From an uncultured Flavobacteriaceae bacterium (GTDB taxonomy: Bacteria > Bacteroidota > Bacteroidia > Flavobacteriales > Flavobacteriaceae), in NCBI GenBank assembly GCA_943788695.1, contig CALSRG010000003.1:166001-230000 (forward strand): DNA of 64,000 bases, read 5' to 3'. The translations under genes and the position numbers were made by a program. Positions 35,022 through 43,546 of the stretch are shown in pieces. The notes beneath the pieces are model-generated. The model worked only from the letters and a program-made list of their open reading frames with translations, was not told the origin of the DNA and did no database searches. How positions within the stretch are numbered: position 1 is the first letter of the stretch; each line of letters begins with the position of its first letter.

Positions 35022-35414
35022 ATGATACAAAAATTAGAAGCTGTTAAACTTTTTCATGAAGCCTTCAACCTCGATTATTTAAACCATCCAAAAGCAGATA
35101 TTGGAACTCGAAAACACCAGCTTCGATTTGATCTCATGCACGAGGAGAATGAAGAGTATCTGGAAGCTGCTAATAATGGTGATTTGGTGGAGGTGGCCGA
35201 CGCTTTGGGGGATATGCTTTATATCCTCTGTGGAACCATTATAGAACATGGTTTGCAACATAAAATTGAGGCTGTATTTGATGCTATCCAAGCGAGTAAT
35301 ATGAGTAAACTCGGAGATGATGGTCAACCAATATATCGAGAAGATGGCAAGGTATTAAAGGGTCCAAATTACTTTAAACCAGATATTACTTCAGTTTTAG
35401 AGGAACAGCATTAA
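35022..35414 (+). CDS. MazG/HisE-like nucleoside triphosphate pyrophosphohydrolase
   Basis: 130 residues, all-alpha. The E-x-x-E...D-x-x-D type metal site of this superfamily is seen in LMHEENEEYLEAANNGDLVEVADALGDMLYI. The C-terminal DDGQPIYREDGKVLKGPNYFKPD is typical of the phosphoribosyl-ATP pyrophosphohydrolase-like branch common in flavobacteria and phages. It likely hydrolyses an NTP for house-cleaning; the exact nucleotide is unknown. It starts at ATG 35022, 12 bases after the SDR stop, and converges with ilvE (four-base overlap). Confidence 0.78.
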   Translation: MIQKLEAVKLFHEAFNLDYLNHPKADIGTRKHQLRFDLMHEENEEYLEAANNGDLVEVADALGDMLYILCGTIIEHGLQHKIEAVFDAIQASNMSKLGDDGQPIYREDGKVLKGPNYFKPDITSVLEEQH

Positions 35415-36475
35415 GGCACCAAATGGCGCCAATTAAAAGGGTCGGGTACTGTATTCCTTTGAATTGCCATTAACTTGTTTTTTAACATAGAAGCATAAGA
35501 ATCTTCTTCGGCTGAGAGTTCAAACAACTCACCTCCATGCTCAAATCCGCAAATCGGATTAATCACTGCCGCAGTTCCAGAACCAAAAATTTCTTTTAAG
35601 GTGTTTTTCTTTACCGCTTCTTTAATTTCTGACACAGAAATCGGTCGAACTTCAACTGGAATACCTAGTGAATCTGCCAATTGAATTACACTTTTTCGGG
35701 TAATGCCATCTAAAATGTGATCACTCGTTGGCGCGGTTAGTAAAGTATCGCCAATTCTAAAAAATATATTCATTGTTCCTGCCTCCTCAATATATTCGTG
35801 AGAATTTGAATCTGTCCAAATCACTTGTTGTAGACCCTTTTTCTGCGCCAAGGCTGTCGGGTAAAATTGAGCTGCATAATTTCCTGCTGCTTTAGCATAG
35901 CCAACACCACCATCAGCCGATCGACTGAATTTTTCCGCAATTAGAACTCTAACATCACCCTGGTAATATGTCCTTGCGGGTGATGCCAGGATCATGAATT
36001 TATAAGATTTAGATGGAGCGGCAGATATGGCTGGCTCTGTTGCAATCATAAAAGGTCTTAAATATAAAGACGCTCCGTGGTCATGTTTTACCCATTTTTC
36101 TTCCAATCTAACCAATTGGTTCAAACCTTCGATAAATATTTCTTGCGGTACCTCGGGCATTGCGAGGCGCGTTGCTGATCGGTTGAACCGTATGTGATTA
36201 TCATTTGGACGAAATAGCCACAGATTGGCGTCTGCGTCCTTAAAGGCTTTCATCCCTTCAAAGATAGCTTGGCCATAATGAAAAACCCTAGCAGAGGGTT
36301 CTAACGTGATAGGTGCGTAGGGTACAATTTCTGGATTGTTCCAACTACCTTTGTCATAATGACAAATAAACATGTGATCCGTAAATATAGACCCAAAACT
36401 GAGATTGTTAAAATCTACAGAATCAAATTTTGAGGTCTCTCTAAGTTTTACTGGAAACACTGTATTATTTGTCAT
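35411..36475 (-). CDS. ilvE: Branched-chain amino acid aminotransferase
   Basis: 354 residues. PLP enzyme (fold IV) that moves the amino group between Leu/Ile/Val and 2-oxoglutarate. Visible are HYGQAIFEGMKAFK, YLRPFMIATEPAISA, YAKAAGNYAAQFYPTALAQK (PLP-Lys region), EEAGTMNIFF (PLP-binding Glu) and FGSGTAAVINPI. This is the large eukaryote-like BCAT type common in Bacteroidetes. It is transcribed from its own promoter (36501-36531). Confidence 0.96.
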   Translation of the reverse strand: MTNNTVFPVKLRETSKFDSVDFNNLSFGSIFTDHMFICHYDKGSWNNPEIVPYAPITLEPSARVFHYGQAIFEGMKAFKDADANLWLFRPNDNHIRFNRSATRLAMPEVPQEIFIEGLNQLVRLEEKWVKHDHGASLYLRPFMIATEPAISAAPSKSYKFMILASPARTYYQGDVRVLIAEKFSRSADGGVGYAKAAGNYAAQFYPTALAQKKGLQQVIWTDSNSHEYIEEAGTMNIFFRIGDTLLTAPTSDHILDGITRKSVIQLADSLGIPVEVRPISVSEIKEAVKKNTLKEIFGSGTAAVINPICGFEHGGELFELSAEEDSYASMLKNKLMAIQRNTVPDPFNWRHLVP

Positions 36476-36479
36476 TAAG

Positions 36480-36577
36480 AAATTGTATTTTAAGCTTGTA
36501 CAAAGCTAAGTTATTTTAAACGTTATACCAATTAGAGCTTTTTGTGTTAGATTTAAGTATGGTAAATTGTATTTTAA
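36480..36577. repeat. 14-base direct repeat flanking the ilvE/mnmD promoter region
   Basis: AAATTGTATTTTAA occurs at 36480-36493 and again at 36564-36577, one copy next to each of the two divergent start codons (36475 and 36588). Low-complexity AT sequence makes chance possible, but 14 exact bases in a 112-base gap is notable. Confidence 0.5.
36501..36531 (-). promoter_or_regulatory. Promoter of ilvE (TTG - 20 bases - TAGCTTTG)
   Basis: On the minus strand: -33 TTG (36531-36529), a 20-base spacer and a perfect -7 box TAGCTTTG (36508-36501). This is the best complete Bacteroidetes promoter in the window. The expected start of transcription is near 36494, about 19 bases before the ilvE ATG and inside one copy of a 14-base repeat. 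Confidence 0.6.
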
Positions 36578-36587
36578 AGTGTTGTAA

Positions 36588-37274
36588 ATGAACAATATAA
36601 AACGAAATGTTATTATAACAGCTGACGGTTCTACAACTATCGAAATGGATGGATGGAATGAACATTATCATTCAACTCACGGCGCTATTAGCGAGGCGCG
36701 TCATGTATTTATTCAAAACGGACTGACTTACTGGAAATCTATGAATGTCAAGGCAGAGGTATGTCATTTATTAGAAATTGGGTTTGGAACCGGGCTTAAT
36801 ACTTGGCTCACTTATATCGCTAGTCAGGACGATGATGTAGTGATGAATTATACCGGAGTTGAAGCTTTTCCCATTGATAGTGAACTGGTTTCTAAGTTGA
36901 ACTTTACGAAACAAATCTCTTCAGATCATGCATCAATTTTTAAAGAGATTCATGATGTTAAGTGGAATGAACGTGCTAAACTGTCCAAATTGTTTTTTCT
37001 CGAAAAAATGACTAAAAAAACCGAAGAGGTGGACGACACAAATCTCTATGATTTAATATATTTCGATGCTTTTGGAGCGCGTGTGCAACCTGAATTATGG
37101 ACTACATCTATTTTTAGAAATATGTTTACGGCGCTCAAGTTTGGCGGGGTTTTGGTGACCTACTCGGCCAAGGGAAGTGTTCGACGTGCCATGATTGATG
37201 TAGGATTTGTTGTAGAACGGCTGCCTGGTCCTATAGGTAAGCGAGAAATGTTGCGGGCTTCGAAAAAGAATTAG
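36588..37274 (+). CDS. mnmD: tRNA U34 methyltransferase MnmD (stand-alone MnmC1-like)
   Basis: 228 residues. SAM-dependent enzyme that finishes the mnm5 group of 2-thiouridine at tRNA wobble position 34. Only the methyltransferase half of MnmC is present, the state called MnmD. Marks are the SAM motif LEIGFGTGLNTWLTY, YTGVEAFP, DLIYFDAFGARVQPELWT (the D-A-F-x-x-x-x-P-E-L-W signature) and GVLVTYSAKGSVRRAM. No FAD-oxidase half is seen. Confidence 0.87.
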   Translation: MNNIKRNVIITADGSTTIEMDGWNEHYHSTHGAISEARHVFIQNGLTYWKSMNVKAEVCHLLEIGFGTGLNTWLTYIASQDDDVVMNYTGVEAFPIDSELVSKLNFTKQISSDHASIFKEIHDVKWNERAKLSKLFFLEKMTKKTEEVDDTNLYDLIYFDAFGARVQPELWTTSIFRNMFTALKFGGVLVTYSAKGSVRRAMIDVGFVVERLPGPIGKREMLRASKKN

Positions 37275-37275
37275 T

Positions 37276-37283
37276 TACTTTTG
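37276..37283 (+). promoter_or_regulatory. -7 box TACTTTTG before the epimerase gene
   Basis: A perfect TAnnTTTG box just after the mnmD stop; the GTG start at 37288 is only four bases downstream, so a leaderless transcript is likely. Confidence 0.45.
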
Positions 37284-37287
37284 CCGC

Positions 37288-38220
37288 GTGAAGCAAAGTA
37301 CTTATCATAAAATTTTAATTACTGGAGCTACGGGTTTAATTGGTAAAGCTCTGAGTGAGTATTTATTGGCTAATAATATTGCTGTAAATTTTCTGACAAC
37401 GGATAAGTCTAAAATCGTTACGAGTCATAACTTTCGTGGATTCTATTGGAACCCCGCTGAGGGAAACATGGATATTGAAGCATTGAATGGTGTTGATGCG
37501 ATTATTAATTTGGCCGGTGCCCCAATCGATCAGAAATGGACAGATCGAGCCAAACAAGATATTTTTAATAGCAGAATCTCATCTGTTCAAACACTCTACG
37601 AGAATTTGAGGAAATTAGAGCATGGTGTGCGGCATATTGTTAATGCTAGTGCTATTGGTTATTATCCTTCGTCTACTGATCTTTATTACGATGAAACTTT
37701 TGAGCTTGACGAATCAAATGGCTTTCTACAATCGGTGGTAGCCAATTGGGAAGCATCAACCTTAGATTTTGAGGATATGGATGTGATTGTAACTCGGATT
37801 CGAATTGGTTTGGTGTTATCCAGTAAAGGGGGTGTTTTGAAGAAATTAAGTTCCTTAGCACGGTGGGGTGTTTTATCACCGATTGGTAACGGAGATCAGT
37901 GGCAGTCCTGGATTCATATTGACGACTTGGTTCGGTTGTTTCATTTTATTTTAGAGCAATCATTACAAGGAATTGTTAATGGTGTTGGGCCAATGCCTAT
38001 TTCTAATCGCGTATTTGTAAAAGCTATTGTAAAATCGTTGGGTCGCAGGATATTGTTACCAGCGGTTCCTGCTTTTGTAGTAAAAGCAGTATTTGGAGAA
38101 ATGGCCAATATTGTTTTAGAGGGGCCAAAAGTATGTCCCAAAGTCGCTTTAGATAATGGGTTTATATTTGAACATCAAACTATTGAATCCGGACTAAATC
38201 AGTTGGTGGGATCAAAATAA
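37288..38220 (+). CDS. TIGR01777 family NAD-dependent epimerase/dehydratase
   Basis: 310 residues. Extended-SDR fold with the N-terminal Rossmann motif ILITGATGLIGKALSEYLL, VDAIINLAGAPIDQKW, SAIGYYP and GPMPISNRVFVKAI; the last ~50 residues are the DUF1731 domain (AVPAFVVKAVFGEMA...LEGPKVCP). Proteins of this family (E. coli YfcH, plant SulA) bind NADPH but have no settled substrate. The start codon is GTG, supported by the promoter box directly upstream. Confidence 0.85.
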   Translation: MKQSTYHKILITGATGLIGKALSEYLLANNIAVNFLTTDKSKIVTSHNFRGFYWNPAEGNMDIEALNGVDAIINLAGAPIDQKWTDRAKQDIFNSRISSVQTLYENLRKLEHGVRHIVNASAIGYYPSSTDLYYDETFELDESNGFLQSVVANWEASTLDFEDMDVIVTRIRIGLVLSSKGGVLKKLSSLARWGVLSPIGNGDQWQSWIHIDDLVRLFHFILEQSLQGIVNGVGPMPISNRVFVKAIVKSLGRRILLPAVPAFVVKAVFGEMANIVLEGPKVCPKVALDNGFIFEHQTIESGLNQLVGSK

Positions 38221-38283
38221 TGACATTTTGGCATTTTATTGATTCTGGCAATAATTTTGAAAACAAAAAATAAATTATTTTCT

Positions 38284-38796
38284 ATGAAAGACGAACAATT
38301 AAACGATTTAGAAGATGTAACGGAAAATGCAGAACAAACTGCTGAGGAGATTACACCTAGACCAGAAGATTTGTTAGCACAAGAAAAAGATAAATTTCTG
38401 CGGTTGTTTGCAGAGTTTGAAAACTATAAAAGACGAACCGTCAAAGAACGTATCGAATTATATAAAACAGCCAATCAAGAAGTGATGGTGTCATTATTAC
38501 CGGTGTTGGATGATTTTGATCGGGCACAGGCCGAAATGGCAAAATCAGAGGAAAAGGTATTACTAGAAGGTGTGAATTTGATCCAAAGTAAGCTTAATGA
38601 CACTTTAAAATCCAAAGGATTAACGGTCGTTGAAGTCAATGTTGGTGATGCTTTTGATGCCGATCACCATGAGGCCGTGACCCAAATTCCAGCACCATCC
38701 AAAGATCTGAGAGGAAAAATAATCGATATACTTGAAAAAGGTTATGCCTTGGGAGACAAGGTCATTCGATTCCCAAAGGTAGTTATTGGAGAATAA
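38284..38796 (+). CDS. grpE: Nucleotide exchange factor GrpE
   Basis: 170 residues. Releases ADP from DnaK. An acidic flexible N terminus is followed by the long coiled coil (FLRLFAEFENYKRRTVKERI) and the beta domain with DADHHEAVTQIPAP and KGYALGDKVIRFPKVVIGE. I start at ATG 38284; the earlier TTG at 38239 adds a hydrophobic stretch foreign to the family. dnaJ follows 27 bases later; dnaK is not in the window. Confidence 0.93.
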   Translation: MKDEQLNDLEDVTENAEQTAEEITPRPEDLLAQEKDKFLRLFAEFENYKRRTVKERIELYKTANQEVMVSLLPVLDDFDRAQAEMAKSEEKVLLEGVNLIQSKLNDTLKSKGLTVVEVNVGDAFDADHHEAVTQIPAPSKDLRGKIIDILEKGYALGDKVIRFPKVVIGE

Positions 38797-38823
38797 GACA
38801 TACACCAGAAAATAACATTCAAA

Positions 38824-39945
38824 TTGAAAAAAGATTATTACGAAATATTAGGATTGAGTAAATCTGCGTCTGCACAGGAAATTAAAAAGGCATACCGTAA
38901 AATGGCGATTAAGTACCATCCAGATAAGAATCCTAACAATGCAGAGGCTGAAGATATGTTTAAGAAAGCAGCTGAGGCCTATGAAGTTTTGAGTGATCCT
39001 GACAAAAAAGCACGTTACGATCAGTATGGTCATGCTGCGTTTGAAGGTGCAAGCGGCTTTGGTGGCGGCGGGATGAACATGGATGACATCTTTAGTCAGT
39101 TTGGCGACATATTCGGTTCTGCATTTGGTGGTGGCGGAGGATTTGGTGGATTTGGTGGTGGATCTCAGCGTCGCGCATTCAAAGGAAGTAATCTTCGTAT
39201 TCGAGTCAATTTGACTTTAGAAGATGTCGCTAAAGGTGTCGAGAAAAAGATCAAGGTCAAAAGAAAAGTTCAAGCAAAAGGAACGACTTTTAAAACTTGT
39301 TCGACATGTAATGGCAGTGGTCAGGTGACACGTGTAACTAATACAATCTTAGGAAGAATGCAAACTGCTGCTCCATGTAATTCTTGTGGCGGAACAGGAG
39401 AGATGATCGATAAGCGGTCATCTGATGCCGATGCGCAAGGCTTAAAAGTAACTCAAGAAATGGTATCTATCAAAATTCCTGCGGGAGTTGAAGATGGCAT
39501 GCAATTGAAAGTTTCTGGTAAAGGTAATGAGGCGCCCGGTAAGAACGGTATTGCTGGTGATTTAATTGTTGCCATCCAAGTTGAACCACATGCGTTCTTG
39601 CAACGTGAAGGTGATAACCTTCACTATGACTTGTATGTGAGTATACCAGAGGCTATTCTGGGTGGCTCTAAAGATATTGATACGGTCACTGGAAAAGTTC
39701 GAATTAAAATTGAGCCAGGGCTGCAATCTGGAAAAATCTTAAGACTGCGAAATAAAGGAATTCCTAATTTAAATGGCTACGGCAGCGGCGATTTACTTGT
39801 ACACGTAAATGTATGGACGCCACAAGATTTGAATAAACAACAAAAAGCGTTTTTCGACCAAATGAAAGATGACGAGCATTTTGAGCCAAAGCCAAATAGT
39901 GCCGATAAATCTTTTTTTGAACGAGTCAAAGATATGTTCTCTTAA
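38824..39945 (+). CDS. dnaJ: Chaperone DnaJ with a half-size zinc finger
   Basis: 373 residues. Hsp40 partner of DnaK. The J domain (1-70) has the HPD motif in KYHPDKNP; the Gly/Phe region runs to about residue 115. The zinc domain keeps only two CxxCxGxG motifs (CSTCNGSG and CNSCGGTG) in place of the usual four, so it should bind one Zn. The C-terminal domains with [20 protein letters not shown] and LHVNVW-like [14 protein letters not shown] follow. Starts with TTG, in the position where homologues begin ([10 protein letters not shown]). Confidence 0.93.
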   Translation: MKKDYYEILGLSKSASAQEIKKAYRKMAIKYHPDKNPNNAEAEDMFKKAAEAYEVLSDPDKKARYDQYGHAAFEGASGFGGGGMNMDDIFSQFGDIFGSAFGGGGGFGGFGGGSQRRAFKGSNLRIRVNLTLEDVAKGVEKKIKVKRKVQAKGTTFKTCSTCNGSGQVTRVTNTILGRMQTAAPCNSCGGTGEMIDKRSSDADAQGLKVTQEMVSIKIPAGVEDGMQLKVSGKGNEAPGKNGIAGDLIVAIQVEPHAFLQREGDNLHYDLYVSIPEAILGGSKDIDTVTGKVRIKIEPGLQSGKILRLRNKGIPNLNGYGSGDLLVHVNVWTPQDLNKQQKAFFDQMKDDEHFEPKPNSADKSFFERVKDMFS

Positions 39946-40014
39946 TTTTGCATTTCTAGGCCCATTCTAGAGCAGACTTTTGTAACATTTTGATTTTGTT
40001 TAAACCTAATTTGA

Positions 40015-40022
40015 TATATTTG
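40015..40022 (+). promoter_or_regulatory. -7 promoter box TATATTTG upstream of the second MscS gene
   Basis: A perfect TAnnTTTG box 50 bases before the ATG at 40072, with a TTTG at 39995-39998 as a possible -33 element, 16 bases upstream. The gap after dnaJ (39946-40071) holds nothing else I can name. Confidence 0.42.
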
Positions 40023-40071
40023 AACTACTGATAAACGTGCAAAACTACTAACCCCCCAATTCATATTTGCT

Positions 40072-40902
40072 ATGCTAGATGCTATTAATCGTTTTTGGAA
40101 TTATAAAACCACCGTTGGAGATGGAGTTGAAATATCTGTAAAAGCTATTGCGCTGATACTGATTCTTCTATTCATTGTCTCTTTTTTGATCAAAATTTCA
40201 AAGAAACTAACCAATAGAAAATTGCGCGAAGAGGACCGAATGAAATTCAGTTCTGTTTACAACTTTCTGCAATACTTTTTGTATTTAGCTGTAATGCTTA
40301 TTGGCCTTCAAAATATGGGCGTTGAGCTCACTGCTATTTTTACCGCCTCTGCAGCATTGTTACTCGGTGTTGGTTTGGCCCTTCAAACCTTTTTTCAAGA
40401 CATCATTTCTGGAATATTTATTCTTGTTGACCGCTCAGTATCGGTAGGAGATATTTTAGAAATTGATTCTTATGTCTGTCATGTTACCGAAATCAAATTA
40501 AGAACCACACGAGCGGTGACAATGGAAAACAAGGTTCTCATTATTCCAAATCATAAATACCTCACTACAATAATTTATAATTGGACAGAAAATGATTCAG
40601 TTATTCGAGCCGAGGTAGAGGTGGGTGTTGATTACAACAGTGATGTCAGGCTCGTAGAGTCTCTTCTTTTAAAAGCTGCGACCGAGCACGAACATGTGCT
40701 TAAAACTCCAGAGTCATTTGTGTTATTTACCAATTTCGGTGACAGTTCATTGAATTTCAAATTGGTTTTCTTTCTTCAAAACAGCTTTTCATTCGCATTG
40801 ATAAAAAGTGATGTTCGTTTTAGAATAAATACCTTATTCAAAGAAAATAATATCAGTATTCCCTTTCCACAGCGTGTGTTGCACATGGTTAAAGACCAAT
40901 AA
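40072..40902 (+). CDS. Small MscS-family mechanosensitive channel
   Basis: 276 residues. Three membrane helices in the first ~115 residues; the pore helix reads FTASAALLLGVGLALQTFFQ. The beta domain (IFILVDRSVSVGDILEI, then TRAVTMENKVLIIPNHKYLT) and the alpha/beta C-terminal domain match classic MscS. It ends five bases before the response regulator gene. It differs from the YbdG-like channel at 4921 in length and topology. Confidence 0.88.
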   Translation: MLDAINRFWNYKTTVGDGVEISVKAIALILILLFIVSFLIKISKKLTNRKLREEDRMKFSSVYNFLQYFLYLAVMLIGLQNMGVELTAIFTASAALLLGVGLALQTFFQDIISGIFILVDRSVSVGDILEIDSYVCHVTEIKLRTTRAVTMENKVLIIPNHKYLTTIIYNWTENDSVIRAEVEVGVDYNSDVRLVESLLLKAATEHEHVLKTPESFVLFTNFGDSSLNFKLVFFLQNSFSFALIKSDVRFRINTLFKENNISIPFPQRVLHMVKDQ

Positions 40903-40907
40903 TTGTT

Positions 40908-42074
40908 ATGCCAAAAATATTAGTCATTGAAGACGAAGAAGCCATAAGGCGTGTGCTCAATAAGATTCTAACAGAACAAGATGCGGCTTATGATGTTTTT
41001 ACAGTTGAGAATGGCTTAGATGGACTGCAAGAAATTGAAAAGCAGCACTTCGACTTGATTCTTTGTGATATCAAAATGCCTAAAATGGATGGCATTGAGG
41101 TACTACAAAATATAAAATCTCGACAACCTGATCTCCCCGTGATTATGTTGTCAGGACATGGCGATTTAGAAACTGCCGTTGAGACTATGAGATTAGGCGC
41201 TTTCGATTATATATCGAAACCCCCAGATTTAAATAGATTGATGAACACAATTGGTCACGCCTTGAGTCGTAAGTCGTTAGAGCAAGAAAATAAAGTCTTA
41301 AAAAAGAAAGTCAGTAAGAATTATGAGATGATTGGTGAAAGTTCAGGAATTGTTGAAATAAAAAAAATCATTGATAAAGTGGCTCCAACTTCTGCCAGAG
41401 TGCTCATTACCGGTCAAAATGGGACAGGAAAAGAGTTGGTGGCACATTGGCTCCATCAAAAGAGTGAACGGTTTCAAGCGCCAATTGTTGAAGTCAATTG
41501 CGCCGCTATTCCAGCTGAACTTATCGAGAGCGAACTGTTTGGACATGTCAAAGGGGCATTTACAAGCGCCGTAAAGGATCGAGCGGGCAAATTTGAAATA
41601 GCCCATGGCGGAACACTTTTCCTCGATGAAATTGGAGATATGAGCCTGTCAGCACAAGCCAAAGTTCTCAGAGCATTACAAGAACACAGAATTCAAAGGG
41701 TAGGTGGTGATAAATCAATCAAAGTGGACGTAAGGGTAATCGCTGCCACTAACAAAGATTTGAAAACTGAAATTGCTGCAGGCCGTTTTAGAGAAGATTT
41801 GTTTCACCGTATTGCGGTGATTTTGATTCAAGTACCACCATTAAATGACCGTCGTCAAGACATTCCTTTATTGATTACACATTTTTCTCAGCAAATTGCC
41901 CAAATGCACGGTACAGTCGTAAAATCATTTTCATCAGAAGCCATTACATGTCTTCAAAATTATGATTGGACTGGAAATATCCGAGAACTAAGAAATGTTA
42001 TCGAGAGATTACTTATTTTAGGCGGAAAAGAAATCTCTGAACAAGATGTTAAAAAATTTGCAAATAAGTTATAA
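40908..42074 (+). CDS. NtrC-like response regulator lacking a DNA-binding domain
   Basis: 388 residues. The receiver domain (1-120) has the phospho-Asp in [14 protein letters not shown] and the switch Lys in DYISKPPD. The AAA+ sigma-54 interaction domain (about 145-375) shows Walker [17 protein letters not shown], Walker [13 protein letters not shown] and the sigma-54 contact loop as GAFTSA rather than GAFTGA. It stops at [15 protein letters not shown] just where the Fis-type helix-turn-helix should begin. Such regulators would act from solution or via a partner. No sensor kinase gene is adjacent. Confidence 0.9.
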   Translation: MPKILVIEDEEAIRRVLNKILTEQDAAYDVFTVENGLDGLQEIEKQHFDLILCDIKMPKMDGIEVLQNIKSRQPDLPVIMLSGHGDLETAVETMRLGAFDYISKPPDLNRLMNTIGHALSRKSLEQENKVLKKKVSKNYEMIGESSGIVEIKKIIDKVAPTSARVLITGQNGTGKELVAHWLHQKSERFQAPIVEVNCAAIPAELIESELFGHVKGAFTSAVKDRAGKFEIAHGGTLFLDEIGDMSLSAQAKVLRALQEHRIQRVGGDKSIKVDVRVIAATNKDLKTEIAAGRFREDLFHRIAVILIQVPPLNDRRQDIPLLITHFSQQIAQMHGTVVKSFSSEAITCLQNYDWTGNIRELRNVIERLLILGGKEISEQDVKKFANKL

Positions 42075-42092
42075 CCAAATATTTATAGGATC

Positions 42093-43475
42093 ATGATAAA
42101 AAAATCATTTTTAATTTTAGCCATAACCCTTTCTTTTTATTCCTTTAGCCAATCGGATGAGGAAGTTATCAAGAATATTTATGAAGCTGCTCTTACAAAT
42201 GGCCAGGCCTATGGATGGTTAGATCATATGTCCAACAACATTGGTAGTCGATTGTCGGGGTCTTTAGGTGCAGAGAGAGCTGTCACATATACGAAAGAAT
42301 TGATGGATTCACTTGGCTTTGACCGTGTTTTTTTACAACCCGTCATGGTGCCAAAATGGGTCAGAGGAAACCCTGAGTTTGCGTATATCGAAACGGCACC
42401 AGGTGATACGGTTAAGGTTAATATTTGTGCTTTAGGAGGGTCAGTAGCTACGCCTGCCGCAGGTTTAAAGGCACAAGTGGTAGAAGTTCAGGGGATATCA
42501 GATTTAAAAACGAGAGATCGCAGTGAAATAGAAGGGAAGATCGTTTTTTTTAATATGCCTATGCCAGCTTCAAAAATTTTAACTTTTGAGGCATATGGTG
42601 CAGCTGTTGGTCAACGGACACAAGGTGCCAAAGAAGCATCAAAACTTGGAGCTGTTGGTGCTATTGTCAGATCCATGAATCTTAGGCTTGATGATTTTCC
42701 ACATACAGGTACGATGTCATATGGCGACTTACCCAAATCTCAGCATATTCCAACCGCTGCTATTAGTACGAATGACGCTGAAAAACTTAGCAGTTATCTC
42801 AAATTGGACTCAGAATTAAACTTTTTTTTCAAACAAAATTGTTTAACCTTACCTGATGTAATGTCCTATAACGTCATTGGAGAAATAAAGGGAAGTAACT
42901 ACCCAAATGAAATTATTTTAGTGGGTGGCCATCTAGATTCTTGGGATTTAGGAGACGGCTCACATGATGATGGTGCTGGATGTGTGCAGTCGATTGAAGT
43001 ACTTCGCTTGTTTAAAGAATTAGGAATCAAACCAAAACGGACACTTAGAGCAGTGATGTTTATGAATGAGGAAAATGGTCTTCGTGGCGGTCGAGAATAC
43101 GCCAAAGTAGCAGAAGCAAAAGGCTTAAACCATATTTTTGCATTAGAAAGTGACTCGGGAGGTTTTTCCCCTCGAGGTTTTAATATTGATGCTAATGAGG
43201 AGCGTTTTGCCTATATTTCCAGTTGGTCAGATTTGTTTAAACCTTACTTGACCAATACGTTTAATTTAGGCGGTAGCGGTGCAGATATTGGACCGCTTAA
43301 AAAAGCTGGGATTGTTCTGGCTGGATTATTCCCCGACTCTCAAAGGTACTTCGATTATCATCATACTGCAATTGATACCTTTGATGCGATCAATAAACGA
43401 GAATTGGAATTAGGCGCGGGTACAATGGCGGCCTTGGTTTATTTGATCGATAAATACGGAACTTCACCCCGTTGA
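42093..43475 (+). CDS. Secreted M28-family zinc aminopeptidase
   Basis: 460 residues. Signal peptide to about residue 20 (SFYSFSQS). A PA-like domain is inserted around residues 130-240. Two-zinc ligands are all seen: His and Asp in VGGHLDSWDLGDGSHDDGAG, the catalytic and ligand Glu pair in MNEENGLRGG, Asp in ALESDSGG, and the last His in DYHHTAIDTFD. It should trim peptides in the periplasm or outside the cell. It lies 18 bases after the response regulator gene. Confidence 0.9.
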   Translation: MIKKSFLILAITLSFYSFSQSDEEVIKNIYEAALTNGQAYGWLDHMSNNIGSRLSGSLGAERAVTYTKELMDSLGFDRVFLQPVMVPKWVRGNPEFAYIETAPGDTVKVNICALGGSVATPAAGLKAQVVEVQGISDLKTRDRSEIEGKIVFFNMPMPASKILTFEAYGAAVGQRTQGAKEASKLGAVGAIVRSMNLRLDDFPHTGTMSYGDLPKSQHIPTAAISTNDAEKLSSYLKLDSELNFFFKQNCLTLPDVMSYNVIGEIKGSNYPNEIILVGGHLDSWDLGDGSHDDGAGCVQSIEVLRLFKELGIKPKRTLRAVMFMNEENGLRGGREYAKVAEAKGLNHIFALESDSGGFSPRGFNIDANEERFAYISSWSDLFKPYLTNTFNLGGSGADIGPLKKAGIVLAGLFPDSQRYFDYHHTAIDTFDAINKRELELGAGTMAALVYLIDKYGTSPR

Positions 43476-43546
43476 TATAGGATACACTATTTTGCTTTAG
43501 TTTATTATTTGTAACTTTAGATTCCCAAATCTAAAATAGTTAAAGA

